From DASXMT01 sp963781305 (GTDB lineage Bacteria > Actinomycetota > Acidimicrobiia > Acidimicrobiales > RAAP-2): a stretch of 64,000 nt of DNA. Positions 36,755 to 44,849 of the stretch are shown in pieces. The position numbers and the translations under genes were made by a program. The stretch lies in assembly GCA_963781305.1 (NCBI GenBank), contig CAWAFL010000014.1:372001-436000 (forward strand). Reading direction: 5' to 3'. Numbering within the stretch: the first letter of the stretch is position 1; the number at the start of each line of letters is the position of its first letter. The notes under the pieces were generated by a model. It saw only the letters and a list, made by a program, of their open reading frames with translations. It did no database searches and was not told the origin of the DNA.

Positions 36755-37699
36755 CTAGGGCATGGCCGACCAGCCCTGGTAGTCCTCGACGGCGATGCCC
36801 AGGTAGCCCGGCGTACCGGCCATGTCGCTGTTGACCTGGCCGATAGCCGCGTCGAACTGGGCAAGGGTGTCTCCGTAGAAGCTCAGCCAGGACGGAGAGT
36901 CCTGATTGGCCTCGGCGGCGAACCGGAGCGGGATACCCACCGACCGGGCGGCGGACAGCTCGGCGCTCCCGAACGACTCAATCTGGGAGACGGAGTTGAA
37001 GAAGGTCACCACGGTGGCAGCGTCGGCGTTCTCCATGGCGGCCACGTCGAGAGGGACATCGTCCGAGGTGCTGAACATCGAGAGCCAATAGGGAATCGAG
37101 ATCTCGTCGGGCACCCCGAAGGTCTGCGCCACGGTGTGGATGTCGGCCAGCTCGGTGAGGTACTGGTTGATCGTCCCGGACTGGTCGGTACCCCACGAGG
37201 AGAGGGCCCAGGGCTCGAGCTCGACATGGAGCCCCTGGAAGAGACCGGTAGCCAGGGCCTCGTTTGCCCAATCGGTGCCGGCGGCGGGATTGGGCACCCA
37301 TGAGGGATCACCGCCCATGGCATAGACGGTGATCCCGGCGGCGGCTGCGTCGGCAGACAGCGACTCCTCGAGCGGCAGCTGCGGCTGCGACCAACCCCAC
37401 GGGATGTAGGTCGGATCGGTAAACCCGGGAGCCACGTAGGCGAAGATCTCGGTGACGCCGTTGGCGCGAGCAAAGCTGACCATGGCGGCGGAATCGGCCC
37501 AGTTCCACGCCCACATGGCCACCGTGGGCCCTGTGGATGCCACGGTCACGTCACTGGCCGACGGGGCAGCCGTTGCCCCGGTCGGTGCCAGAGGGACGGC
37601 GGCGCCGTACGAGGTGGCGGCCACGCCCAATCCCACCAGGGTCGTCATGGTGACCGAGCACGCCAAGACAATTCCACGCCGCAACCACGTGTGCATCAT
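36755..37699 (-). CDS. Secreted protein of unknown function, glycosidase-like TIM-barrel features
   Basis: 314 residues. A signal peptide (1-33, IVLACSVTMTTLVGLGVAA) precedes a globular domain: VAMWAWNWADSAAMVSFARANGVTEIFAYV, GITVYAMGGDP, GLHVELEPWALSSW and YLGIAVEDYQGWSAM. Alternating strand-helix pattern and buried acidic residues at strand ends (HVELE, AVEDY) suggest a glycoside-hydrolase-like barrel, but I cannot name a family. It converges with the SDR gene. Confidence 0.72.
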   Translation of the reverse strand: MMHTWLRRGIVLACSVTMTTLVGLGVAATSYGAAVPLAPTGATAAPSASDVTVASTGPTVAMWAWNWADSAAMVSFARANGVTEIFAYVAPGFTDPTYIPWGWSQPQLPLEESLSADAAAAGITVYAMGGDPSWVPNPAAGTDWANEALATGLFQGLHVELEPWALSSWGTDQSGTINQYLTELADIHTVAQTFGVPDEISIPYWLSMFSTSDDVPLDVAAMENADAATVVTFFNSVSQIESFGSAELSAARSVGIPLRFAAEANQDSPSWLSFYGDTLAQFDAAIGQVNSDMAGTPGYLGIAVEDYQGWSAMP

Positions 37700-37783
37700 G
37701 CTTCCCTCCCGGCGATCCCTTTGGCCCGTCCTGATCGCCCAGTCAAAGCATCAGATACCCCGGGCAACCCGCACTGCCAATTC

Positions 37784-37898
37784 GATCAGCGGCCGTGTTC
37801 GATCAGCGGCCGTGTTTGATCAGAGGCCGTGTTTGATCAAGGCCGTTTTTGATCAAGGCCGTTTTTGATCAAGGCCGTGCTCGACCAGAGACCGGGTC
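37784..37898. repeat. Array of seven 16/17-bp tandem repeats
   Basis: Units start with GATCA: GATCAGCGGCCGTGTTC (37784), the same ending TTT (37801), GATCAGAGGCCGTGTTT (37818), GATCAAGGCCGTTTTT twice (37835, 37851), GATCAAGGCCGTGCTC (37867) and GACCAGAGACCGGGTC (37883). Unit length changes from 17 to 16 bp midway. The array is intergenic, about 70 bp before the aldo/keto reductase. Its unit length is not a multiple of three. Confidence 0.9.
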
Positions 37899-37969
37899 GA
37901 TCGGGAGCTGCTTCGACCCGAGCCGATCTCCACCGGTCGCGGTGGGCCGAGGCGGTCTACGCTCCGGTG

Positions 37970-38998
37970 ATGGACTACCGCACACTTGGACGTACTGGAG
38001 TCAAGGTCAGCCCGCTCTGTCTCGGGGCGATGATGTTCGGAGCGTGGGGCAACCAGGACCACGACGACTCGATCCGCATCATCAAGCGAGCGGTGGACGC
38101 CGGCATCAACTTCATCGATACGGCCGACGTCTACTCCTTCGGTGAGTCCGAGGAGATCGTGGGTAAGGCCCTCGCCACCCTCGACCGGGATGCCATCGTG
38201 TTGGCCACCAAGGTCCACAGCTCGATGGGCAAGGACCCCAACGCCGGGGGGAACTCGCGTCGCTGGATCATCGCCGAGTGCGAGAACAGCCTCCGACGGT
38301 TGGGCACGGACTACATCGACCTCTACCAAATCCACCGGCCCGAGTACGGGATGGACATCGACGAGACCCTGGGCGCCCTGACCGATCTGGTCCGTGCGGG
38401 CAAGGTCCGCTACATCGGATGTTCCACCTTCCCCGCCCATCAGATCGTGGAGTCCCATTGGGTGGCCGAGCGACGCGGACGCGAGCGGTTCGCCAGCGAG
38501 CAGCCCCCCTACTCCATCCTGAGTCGGCGGATCGAGGCCGACGTCCTGCCCGTCTGCCAGGAGTACGGGATGGGCGTCATCCCCTGGAGCCCGCTGGCCG
38601 GCGGCTGGCTGTCCGGGGCCTTCGGAGAGGGGAAGAGCAACACCAGTCGCCGGTCGGCCATGCTTCCCGAGCGCTACGACTTGTCGGTACCGACCAACCG
38701 CCGCAAGGTGGAGTTGGTCACGGACTTGGCCGAGCTGGCCGACCAGGCCGGCCTGACCCTGATCGAGCTGGCCTTGGCCTTCGTGGGCGAGCACCCGGCG
38801 GTCACCGCCCCGATCATCGGGCCCCGGACCATGGAGCACCTGGAGTCCCAGCTCAGCGCGGCTGACGTGACCCTGAGCACTGAGGTCCTCGACCGTATCG
38901 ACGAGCTGGTTCCGCCGGGTACCATGGTGGACCCGATCAACAGCGACTTCAACCCGCCGGCACTGACCGACCCGAACCTGCGACGCCGTCGGAGGTAG
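37970..38998 (+). CDS. Aldo/keto reductase
   Basis: 342 residues. MDYRTLGRTGVKVSPLCLGAMMFG starts the AKR barrel; the catalytic tetrad appears in FIDTADVYSFGESE (Asp50, Tyr55) and ATKVHSSMGKDP (Lys81). QIHRPEYGMDIDETLGALTDLV and the NADPH-binding end IIGPRTMEHLESQL are typical. It reduces aldehydes or ketones. TACGCT ends seven bases before the ATG, with no ribosome site, so it is probably leaderless. A tandem repeat array lies upstream. Confidence 0.88.
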   Translation: MDYRTLGRTGVKVSPLCLGAMMFGAWGNQDHDDSIRIIKRAVDAGINFIDTADVYSFGESEEIVGKALATLDRDAIVLATKVHSSMGKDPNAGGNSRRWIIAECENSLRRLGTDYIDLYQIHRPEYGMDIDETLGALTDLVRAGKVRYIGCSTFPAHQIVESHWVAERRGRERFASEQPPYSILSRRIEADVLPVCQEYGMGVIPWSPLAGGWLSGAFGEGKSNTSRRSAMLPERYDLSVPTNRRKVELVTDLAELADQAGLTLIELALAFVGEHPAVTAPIIGPRTMEHLESQLSAADVTLSTEVLDRIDELVPPGTMVDPINSDFNPPALTDPNLRRRRR

Positions 38999-39217
38999 GC
39001 CGAAATCCAGGTCAGCGAGATGGGGCAAAGGGTCTCTGAACTGCCTCAAAATGGTCCGCGCAGGGTCGGACTTGACGGCCCGGTAGAGTTACAGAGGGCC
39101 TCTCTTTACCGATCAAGCGCCCTGACGTGCGATTGCCGTGTCTCACGCCACATGCACCGGACGAGAATTCTTGCCGGTGAACCCCTCAAGTACTGAGGAA
39201 ACGAAGGAGTATCGACC

Positions 39218-40153
39218 GTGAACAAGCAGCGCGCAGCCCAGGATGGCGAAGACCTTGTCAAGCTCTACCTCAGCGACATCGGTCAGTATCCCCTGCTGAC
39301 CAAGGCGGACGAGGCACGGCTGGCACAAGCCATCGAACTGGGACGCGAGGCGGCTGCCACCATCGCCGACACACCCAAGTTGACCCCGGCCAAGCGCCGG
39401 GAGCTCCGCCGGGTGGTCCTCCAGGGCGAGCACGCCCAGCAGGACTTCGTTCAGTCCAACCTCCGGCTGGTGGTGTCCATCGCCAAGAAGTACCAGGCAT
39501 CCAACCTGCCGCTCCTCGATCTCGTACAGGAGGGCAACCTGGGCCTGATCCACGCCGTCGAGAAGTTCGACTGGCGGAAGGGCTTCAAGTTCTCGACGTA
39601 TGCCACCTGGTGGATCCGCCAAGCCATCACCCGGGGCATCGCCAACACCGGGCGCACCGTGCGACTACCCGTCCATGCCGGCGACACCCTGGCCCGGATC
39701 CAAAAGGCCAAGAGCTTCCTCGAGTACAAGCTGGGCCGTCCGGCCACCCTCGACGAGCTCGGCGAAGAAGTAGAGCTCTCCCACGACAAGCTCGTCGAAG
39801 CGCTGCGATTCCGCTCCGAGCCCCTGTCCCTGTCCGACCCCCTCCGCGAGGACGGCGACGCCGAGCTGGGCGACATCGTCCAGGACGTGAACGCCGAGTC
39901 GCCTTTCGATGCCGCTGCGCTTGCCCTCTTGGGTGACGAGATCGGCAAGCTCCTCTCTCCGCTCGACGAGCGCGAGCGCGAGATCCTTCGCCTCCGGTTC
40001 GGCCTCGATCGGGGCGAGCCCCGCACTCTCGAGGAGGTGGGCGAGTTCTTCAGCCTCACCCGCGAGCGGATCCGCCAGATCGAAGCCCGGGCCATGTCGA
40101 AGCTCCGGCACCCCTCCTCGGACACCGGGGCACGCGAGCTGCTCAACGCCTGA
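39218..40153 (+). CDS. Group 2 (SigB-like) RNA polymerase sigma factor
   Basis: 311 residues. Region 1.2 (DLVKLYLSDIGQYPLLTKADE), region 2 (NLRLVVSIAKKYQASNLPLLDLVQEGNLGLIHAVEKFDWRKG... broken here; WWIRQAITRGIA), region 3, and region 4 (LDEREREILRLRFGL, LTRERIRQIEARAM) are all present. There is no long acidic region 1.1, so it is a primary-like, non-essential group 2 factor rather than SigA. The GTG at 39218 has AAGGAG eight bases upstream. It should direct stress or stationary-phase promoters. Confidence 0.88.
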   Translation: MNKQRAAQDGEDLVKLYLSDIGQYPLLTKADEARLAQAIELGREAAATIADTPKLTPAKRRELRRVVLQGEHAQQDFVQSNLRLVVSIAKKYQASNLPLLDLVQEGNLGLIHAVEKFDWRKGFKFSTYATWWIRQAITRGIANTGRTVRLPVHAGDTLARIQKAKSFLEYKLGRPATLDELGEEVELSHDKLVEALRFRSEPLSLSDPLREDGDAELGDIVQDVNAESPFDAAALALLGDEIGKLLSPLDEREREILRLRFGLDRGEPRTLEEVGEFFSLTRERIRQIEARAMSKLRHPSSDTGARELLNA

Positions 40154-40176
40154 TCCCTCGGCGGCGACCGGGCCGG

Positions 40177-40659
40177 TCAGCTGATCAGGGCCACCGTTCG
40201 TTCCTCCACCCATTCGAGGTGGAGCTCCCGCCGGGTGATGCGCCATCCGGCCGCCGTGCGTCGGTAGTCGTCGAGATAGCGGATGTACCACACCGCATCC
40301 GTACCGCCCCTCGCCTCCGGCCCGTCCCCCTCGGCTGCCGTTACGTGATGGGCGACGCAGTACACGAGGCCCGTCGCTGCGCCGCTCTCGATGGTGAACT
40401 CCCGATTGAGCACCTCATGGAACGTCTTGGTGAAACGTCGAAGGCCGTCGGGGATCTGCCGGAGGGTCTCTGAACCCTTCCGCACGAGGACAGGGCGGAG
40501 ATCCGTGGGGACCTTGGGTATGACCAGCTCGCCGTCCTCGACGAACAGACCGGCCAACCGGTCCCCGTCTCGAGTATCGACAGCGACGGCATAGGCAACG
40601 CACAGAGCGGCCAGCTCCCGCTCATCGTTGAGGGTTCCCGCTCCGGCATCGCGGCTCAC
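40177..40659 (-). CDS. NTF2/SnoaL-like protein
   Basis: 160 residues. LAALCVAYAVAVDTRDGDRLAGLFVEDGEL is the SnoaL_4 N-terminal helix and strand; TFHEVLNREFTI, DAVWYIRYLDDYRRTAAGWRITRRELHLEW complete the cone-shaped fold. Enzymatic role unknown. It converges on the sigma-factor gene with 23 bp between. Confidence 0.83.
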   Translation of the reverse strand: MSRDAGAGTLNDERELAALCVAYAVAVDTRDGDRLAGLFVEDGELVIPKVPTDLRPVLVRKGSETLRQIPDGLRRFTKTFHEVLNREFTIESGAATGLVYCVAHHVTAAEGDGPEARGGTDAVWYIRYLDDYRRTAAGWRITRRELHLEWVEERTVALIS

Positions 40660-40870
40660 GAGGAGCCTCCCGGAACAGGCCGCCCTCTACGGCACCGTTC
40701 GTGCCTGGGCCGGACGCCTGGACAGTCCATGCGGAGCTCGCTTTCGGGTAAGGCGTGGGGGAAATGCAGGCCGAACGATCTGCCGGCGCCAACCGGCTCA
40801 GCCTGGTCGAGCGTAAGCCCCGTTCCCACCCCGCCGCAACGCGTGGGACGCGACCGGTATTCTTTTCACC

Positions 40871-42727
40871 GTGGACGAGCCCGTGACAGGTGGTCCGTCT
40901 GGCAAGCCCGGCGGCCCGCCCTCCCGCCCTCGAGCGGCAAGGCCCGGCGGCCCCCCGGCCCGCACCGGTCAAGAGATCCAGCGGACCCGCCAAGAGATCC
41001 AGCGGTCGAAGGTCAGGCGCCCACCACGGAGCGAGATGGACCGGCGGCATTTCCTCCGTCGGATGTTCGGGATCGGGGGCATAGCGGTGGCCGGGGCGGC
41101 CGGCTACGGGATCTACGAGGCCACCGCAGGACGATCGAGTACCACGGCCGCAGATCACCCGGCCAAGCCCACTGGGGTCACATCGACCTCGGTGCCGGTG
41201 AAGGCCACCATGACCAAGACGCCCGACGGCGTCACCATCCCCACGTCGCCGGCCATCGTGGCCGAGAACGCCAAGATCGGTCACCCCTGGTGGGTCAACA
41301 CCCCGCAGAACGCCGGCGACATCGAGGGGTACGGCAGCCAGGTCAGCGCCGTCGCCGGCGACACCCTCACCTTGTTCGTGAGCACCAAGTCCCCCCAGTT
41401 CCACGTCGAGGCCTACCGGATGGGCTACTACCAGGGCATCGGTGCCCGCCTGATCTGGCAGTCGGCTCAAGTGGCCGGCACACGGCAGGCGTCGCCCACC
41501 CTCATCGCGCCGACCAACACCATCGAGTGCAACTGGTCCCCGTCTCTGACCGTGAAGGTCGACAAGACCTGGCCGCCCGGCGTCTACTTGCTGAAGCTGG
41601 TGGGCACGAGCGACGAGCAGCAATACGTCCCTCTCTGCGTGCGGGACGACGCTTCGAAGGCCGCCATCGTGATCCAGCAGAGCGTGACCACGTGGCAGGC
41701 CTACAACCGGTGGGGCGGCTACAGCCTGTACGACGGCAACACCGGCGGGCAGCTGTCCTTCACCCACGCAGGCGGGGACTACGACGATCGCGCTCGCATC
41801 GTGTCGTTCGATCGGCCCTACGACCACGACTGGGCCTCGGGCGCCGCCGATCTGATCGGCAACGAATTCCCAGTCATCTACAACGCCGAGAAACTCGGGC
41901 TGGACGTGACCTATTGGACCGATGTGGACCTGCACGCCCGGCCTCAGCTCCTCATGAACCACAAGGCCCTGCTCAGCCTGGGCCACGATGAGTACTGGTC
42001 CTACCAGATGCGCAAGGGTGCGAGCACGGCCGTGAACGGTGGGGTCAACCTGGCCTTCCTCGGCGCCAATGCCTGCTATCGCCAGATCCGCTTCGACAAC
42101 TCCCCCCTCGGACCGAACCGCCACCAGATCTGCTACAAATCAGCCGCTGAGGACCCGCTGTTCAACGTGAACAATTCCCTGGTAACCGTCAACTGGCCGG
42201 AGGCCCCGGTCTCCCAACCCGAGAGCCTGCTCATCGGGAGCACGTACCAGGACATCGCGGCCATGGCCAACATGGCCATCACCGACGCCTCGTCGTGGGT
42301 CTTCGCCGGCACCGGGCTCACCCAGGGCCAGCAATTGCCCAAGGTGGTCCAAGGCGAGTTCGACCGCTACCAGCCCTCCACCTCGTCTCCCCAGAACCTC
42401 GATGTGGTGGCCCACTCGATCGTCCCCAACCGCGGCAACAACTACTCCGACGTCACGTGGTACACGGTGGCCGGTGGTGGTGGCGTCTTCGCCACCGGCA
42501 ACGCCACATGGATCGGCGGCATGGTCGACAGCTCGCTCATCCCGCCCAACGTCGTCCCCGATCCGATCCCCGGTGTCACCGCGCCGATACTGCGGATCAT
42601 GGAGAACATCTACTCCGTCCTGGGCACGGGACCGGCCAGTGCCACCCACCCGTCGCAGGGCAACTGGACCCAGGTCTATGGCGGGACAGCCGTGCCGGAG
42701 ACTCCGGCGCAGTCCAACGCGGCCTGA
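40871..42727 (+). CDS. Tat-exported N,N-dimethylformamidase beta-subunit-like protein
   Basis: 618 residues. A basic, Pro-rich leader with two QEIQR repeats precedes a twin-arginine signal (RRHFLRRM at 58-65, then GIGGIAVAGAAGYG). The mature part contains VEAYRMGYYQGIGARLIW, QAYNRWGGYSLYD, the block SFDRPYDHDW and LSLGHDEYWSYQMR, characteristic of the DMFase beta (PF20254-like) family. That enzyme cleaves dimethylformamide with an iron site; here Tat export and no alpha subunit suggest a different extracytoplasmic substrate. The start is GTG. Confidence 0.83.
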   Translation: MDEPVTGGPSGKPGGPPSRPRAARPGGPPARTGQEIQRTRQEIQRSKVRRPPRSEMDRRHFLRRMFGIGGIAVAGAAGYGIYEATAGRSSTTAADHPAKPTGVTSTSVPVKATMTKTPDGVTIPTSPAIVAENAKIGHPWWVNTPQNAGDIEGYGSQVSAVAGDTLTLFVSTKSPQFHVEAYRMGYYQGIGARLIWQSAQVAGTRQASPTLIAPTNTIECNWSPSLTVKVDKTWPPGVYLLKLVGTSDEQQYVPLCVRDDASKAAIVIQQSVTTWQAYNRWGGYSLYDGNTGGQLSFTHAGGDYDDRARIVSFDRPYDHDWASGAADLIGNEFPVIYNAEKLGLDVTYWTDVDLHARPQLLMNHKALLSLGHDEYWSYQMRKGASTAVNGGVNLAFLGANACYRQIRFDNSPLGPNRHQICYKSAAEDPLFNVNNSLVTVNWPEAPVSQPESLLIGSTYQDIAAMANMAITDASSWVFAGTGLTQGQQLPKVVQGEFDRYQPSTSSPQNLDVVAHSIVPNRGNNYSDVTWYTVAGGGGVFATGNATWIGGMVDSSLIPPNVVPDPIPGVTAPILRIMENIYSVLGTGPASATHPSQGNWTQVYGGTAVPETPAQSNAA

Positions 42728-42774
42728 GCATCGCCACACGTCGGCGCCCATGACCGGCATTCAGGCACGCAGCA

Positions 42775-42803
42775 GCCCGGGATGCCATGTGGTCATCCCG
42801 GGC
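42775..42803. terminator. Bidirectional hairpin terminator
   Basis: Perfect 10-bp stem GCCCGGGATG/CATCCCGGGC with a 9-nt loop, between the convergent DMFase-like and recA genes. There is no strong U-run on either side. Confidence 0.6.
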
Positions 42804-42853
42804 CGGCGAGGTGCGCTGGGTCCCCGAGCCCACCGTGGTGGGCGCGTCGCAAC

Positions 42854-43939
42854 TCAGTCGGTCAGCGTGATCGGTTGATCGTCGGGATCGAGCGCGCCGG
42901 CTGTCCCGCCATTTCTGTCGGTCAGCGCATCGGCAGCCGCTTCGGCCGCGGTGGCGTTCATGGCGGCCAGGTGCTCCCGGATCCTTCCGTCGATTTCGGC
43001 CATGAGCTGAGGATTCTCGATCAAGAAGGTCTTCACGTTCTCGCGACCCTGACCCAGTTGCTCACCCTCGTAGGTGAACCACGCGCCTGACTTCTTGACG
43101 AAGCCCAGCTCCACGCCCACGTCGAGGAGGGAACCCTCGCGGCTGATGCCCTTTCCGAAGGTGATGTCGAACTCCGCCTGCTTGAACGGGGGCGACACCT
43201 TGTTCTTCACCACCTTGACCCGGGTCCGGTTGCCGACCATCTCGGCCCCGTCCTTGATGGTCTCGATCCGGCGGATGTCCAGACGGACCGACGAGTAGAA
43301 CTTCAGGGCCCGACCACCGGGCGTCACCTCGGGCGAGCCGTACATCACACCGATCTTCTCCCGGAGCTGGTTGATGAAGATGGCGATGGTGCGGGACTTG
43401 GACAACGTCCCGGTGAGCTTGCGCAATGCCTGGGACATCAGCCGCGCCTGGAGGCCGACATGGGAGTCGCCCATCTCGCCCTCGATCTCCGCCCGGGGCG
43501 TGAGGGCGGCCACCGAGTCGATGACCAGCACGTCGAGGGCGCCGGAGCGGATGAGCATGTCGGCGATCTCCAATGCCTGCTCGCCCGTGTCCGGCTGGGA
43601 GATAAGGAGGTCATCGATGTTGACTCCGATGGCTCCGGCGTACACCGGGTCCATGGCGTGCTCGGCATCGATGTAGGCGCAGATGCCGCCATTGCGTTGC
43701 GCCTCGGCCACCACGTGCATGGCCAGGGTCGACTTACCGGAGGACTCCGGTCCGAAGATCTCCACGACGCGGCCGCGAGGCAGGCCGCCGATGCCAAGAG
43801 CGAGATCGAGAGCGAGGGCTCCCGTGGGGATCGACTCGATGTTCATGTGAAGGTTCTCGCCCATCCGCATGATCGATCCTTTGCCGAACTGCTTCTCGAT
43901 CTGGCCGAGGGCCATGTCGAGTGCCTTGTCACGTTCCAT
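42854..43939 (-). CDS. recA: DNA recombination protein RecA
   Basis: 361 residues. Walker A GPESSGKST (63-71), VLVIDSVAALTPRAEIEGEMGD and INQLREKIGVMYGSPEVTPGGRALKFYSSVRLD (loops L1/L2; given in part) are canonical. It drives homologous recombination and LexA self-cleavage. The C-terminal tail is acidic and Ala-rich. A perfect LexA box lies about 134 bp upstream inside the neighbouring gene, so it is SOS-inducible. The start overlaps normal RecA N-termini (ALDMALGQIEKQFGKGS). Confidence 0.98.
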   Translation of the reverse strand: MERDKALDMALGQIEKQFGKGSIMRMGENLHMNIESIPTGALALDLALGIGGLPRGRVVEIFGPESSGKSTLAMHVVAEAQRNGGICAYIDAEHAMDPVYAGAIGVNIDDLLISQPDTGEQALEIADMLIRSGALDVLVIDSVAALTPRAEIEGEMGDSHVGLQARLMSQALRKLTGTLSKSRTIAIFINQLREKIGVMYGSPEVTPGGRALKFYSSVRLDIRRIETIKDGAEMVGNRTRVKVVKNKVSPPFKQAEFDITFGKGISREGSLLDVGVELGFVKKSGAWFTYEGEQLGQGRENVKTFLIENPQLMAEIDGRIREHLAAMNATAAEAAADALTDRNGGTAGALDPDDQPITLTD

Positions 43940-44060
43940 GTCGTTGCTCTCCTCGGTGGTTGTTACTCACTTGACCGGGCCGACCCTACGGGCAGGGTGT
44001 AACAGAGCCCCGAAAGGGAGCGATCGGGGCCCTGCACATCGGGGTATTCGCTGACGACTG

Positions 44061-44747
44061 TCACTGTAGACCCGAACGCATGTTCGATGTTGGATAGTCG
44101 CCCCCAGGCACGGACACCGTGGACAGCGTCTCGTACCGGCCTTTTCCGCCCCTCGAAACCGAGGCCACGAGAGCGAGCTCGTCGACCGTCCATTCCATCC
44201 CTGCCGCCCGCCCAACCGACATCCCGGCGAGGGGCCGCACGTCGTCCCGGCGCCGACGGGCTCGGCCCAGCGTGAGGTGGCCGTTGAACGGCACCGGATC
44301 GGGCCCGCCGGAGCCGGCAGCGCCCGCGGCGTGGGCGGTTCGCACCGCCCCGGCCAGGGCGTCGAGGCCGAGTACCGGCACGTAGAGCACGGACCGACCG
44401 AAGGATCCGGTGACGGCACCCAGCCGGGCAACGGTTTGGGCGTGGGCGGCGACCGGGACCCGTCTCAACCGGGCGATGGCTTCCTCGACCACGGCCTCCT
44501 CAACGACGGCCTCCTCAACGACGGTGGCAGCGTCGGTGGTGGTGGTGGCGGCCGCAGCGTCGGTGGTGGCGTCGGCCGGCGTGGCGTCATCGCTCGGCCC
44601 AACGGGAGCCGGGTTCCCCAGGAACACCAGGGTGACGTGCCATCGGGAGGGGTCCGTCCAGCGAACGGTGCCCACGTCGGGATGCTCGAGCTCGGCCAGG
44701 GCGGCGACCACCGGTGGTGGCGGCCAGATGGCGACGAACAGACGCAC
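44061..44747 (-). CDS. thpR: RNA 2',3'-cyclic phosphodiesterase (2'-5' RNA ligase family)
   Basis: 228 residues. Two H-x-T motifs, His37/Thr39 (RWHVTLVFLG) and His157/Thr159 (FNGHLTLGRA), define the 2H phosphoesterase fold, which opens 2',3'-cyclic phosphates. An Ala/Thr-rich insert (55-90) with three VVEEA repeats separates the first motif from the rest; the family normally lacks it. The last codons hold the recA LexA box. Confidence 0.85.
   Translation of the reverse strand: MRLFVAIWPPPPVVAALAELEHPDVGTVRWTDPSRWHVTLVFLGNPAPVGPSDDATPADATTDAAAATTTTDAATVVEEAVVEEAVVEEAIARLRRVPVAAHAQTVARLGAVTGSFGRSVLYVPVLGLDALAGAVRTAHAAGAAGSGGPDPVPFNGHLTLGRARRRRDDVRPLAGMSVGRAAGMEWTVDELALVASVSRGGKGRYETLSTVSVPGGDYPTSNMRSGLQ
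44073..44086. promoter_or_regulatory. LexA (SOS) box upstream of recA
   Basis: CGAACGCATGTTCG matches the actinobacterial LexA consensus CGAAC-N4-GTTCG perfectly as a palindrome. It lies inside the 3' end of the 2'-5' RNA ligase gene, 134 bp from the recA start, so the recA promoter begins within that gene. Confidence 0.85.
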
Positions 44748-44849
44748 CTCATCAGTCTGTCCTGAAGGCCATTGGCCGACACACCCATGGCTGCGGGCAC
44801 CCGGGTATCACCCTCTGTGACCATCCCGCAGGAGTAGCCTGCCCGGTCA

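Noticed and set aside
37784..37898. CRISPR array
   Set aside because: Units are head-to-tail 16/17 bp without spacers and no cas genes are present.
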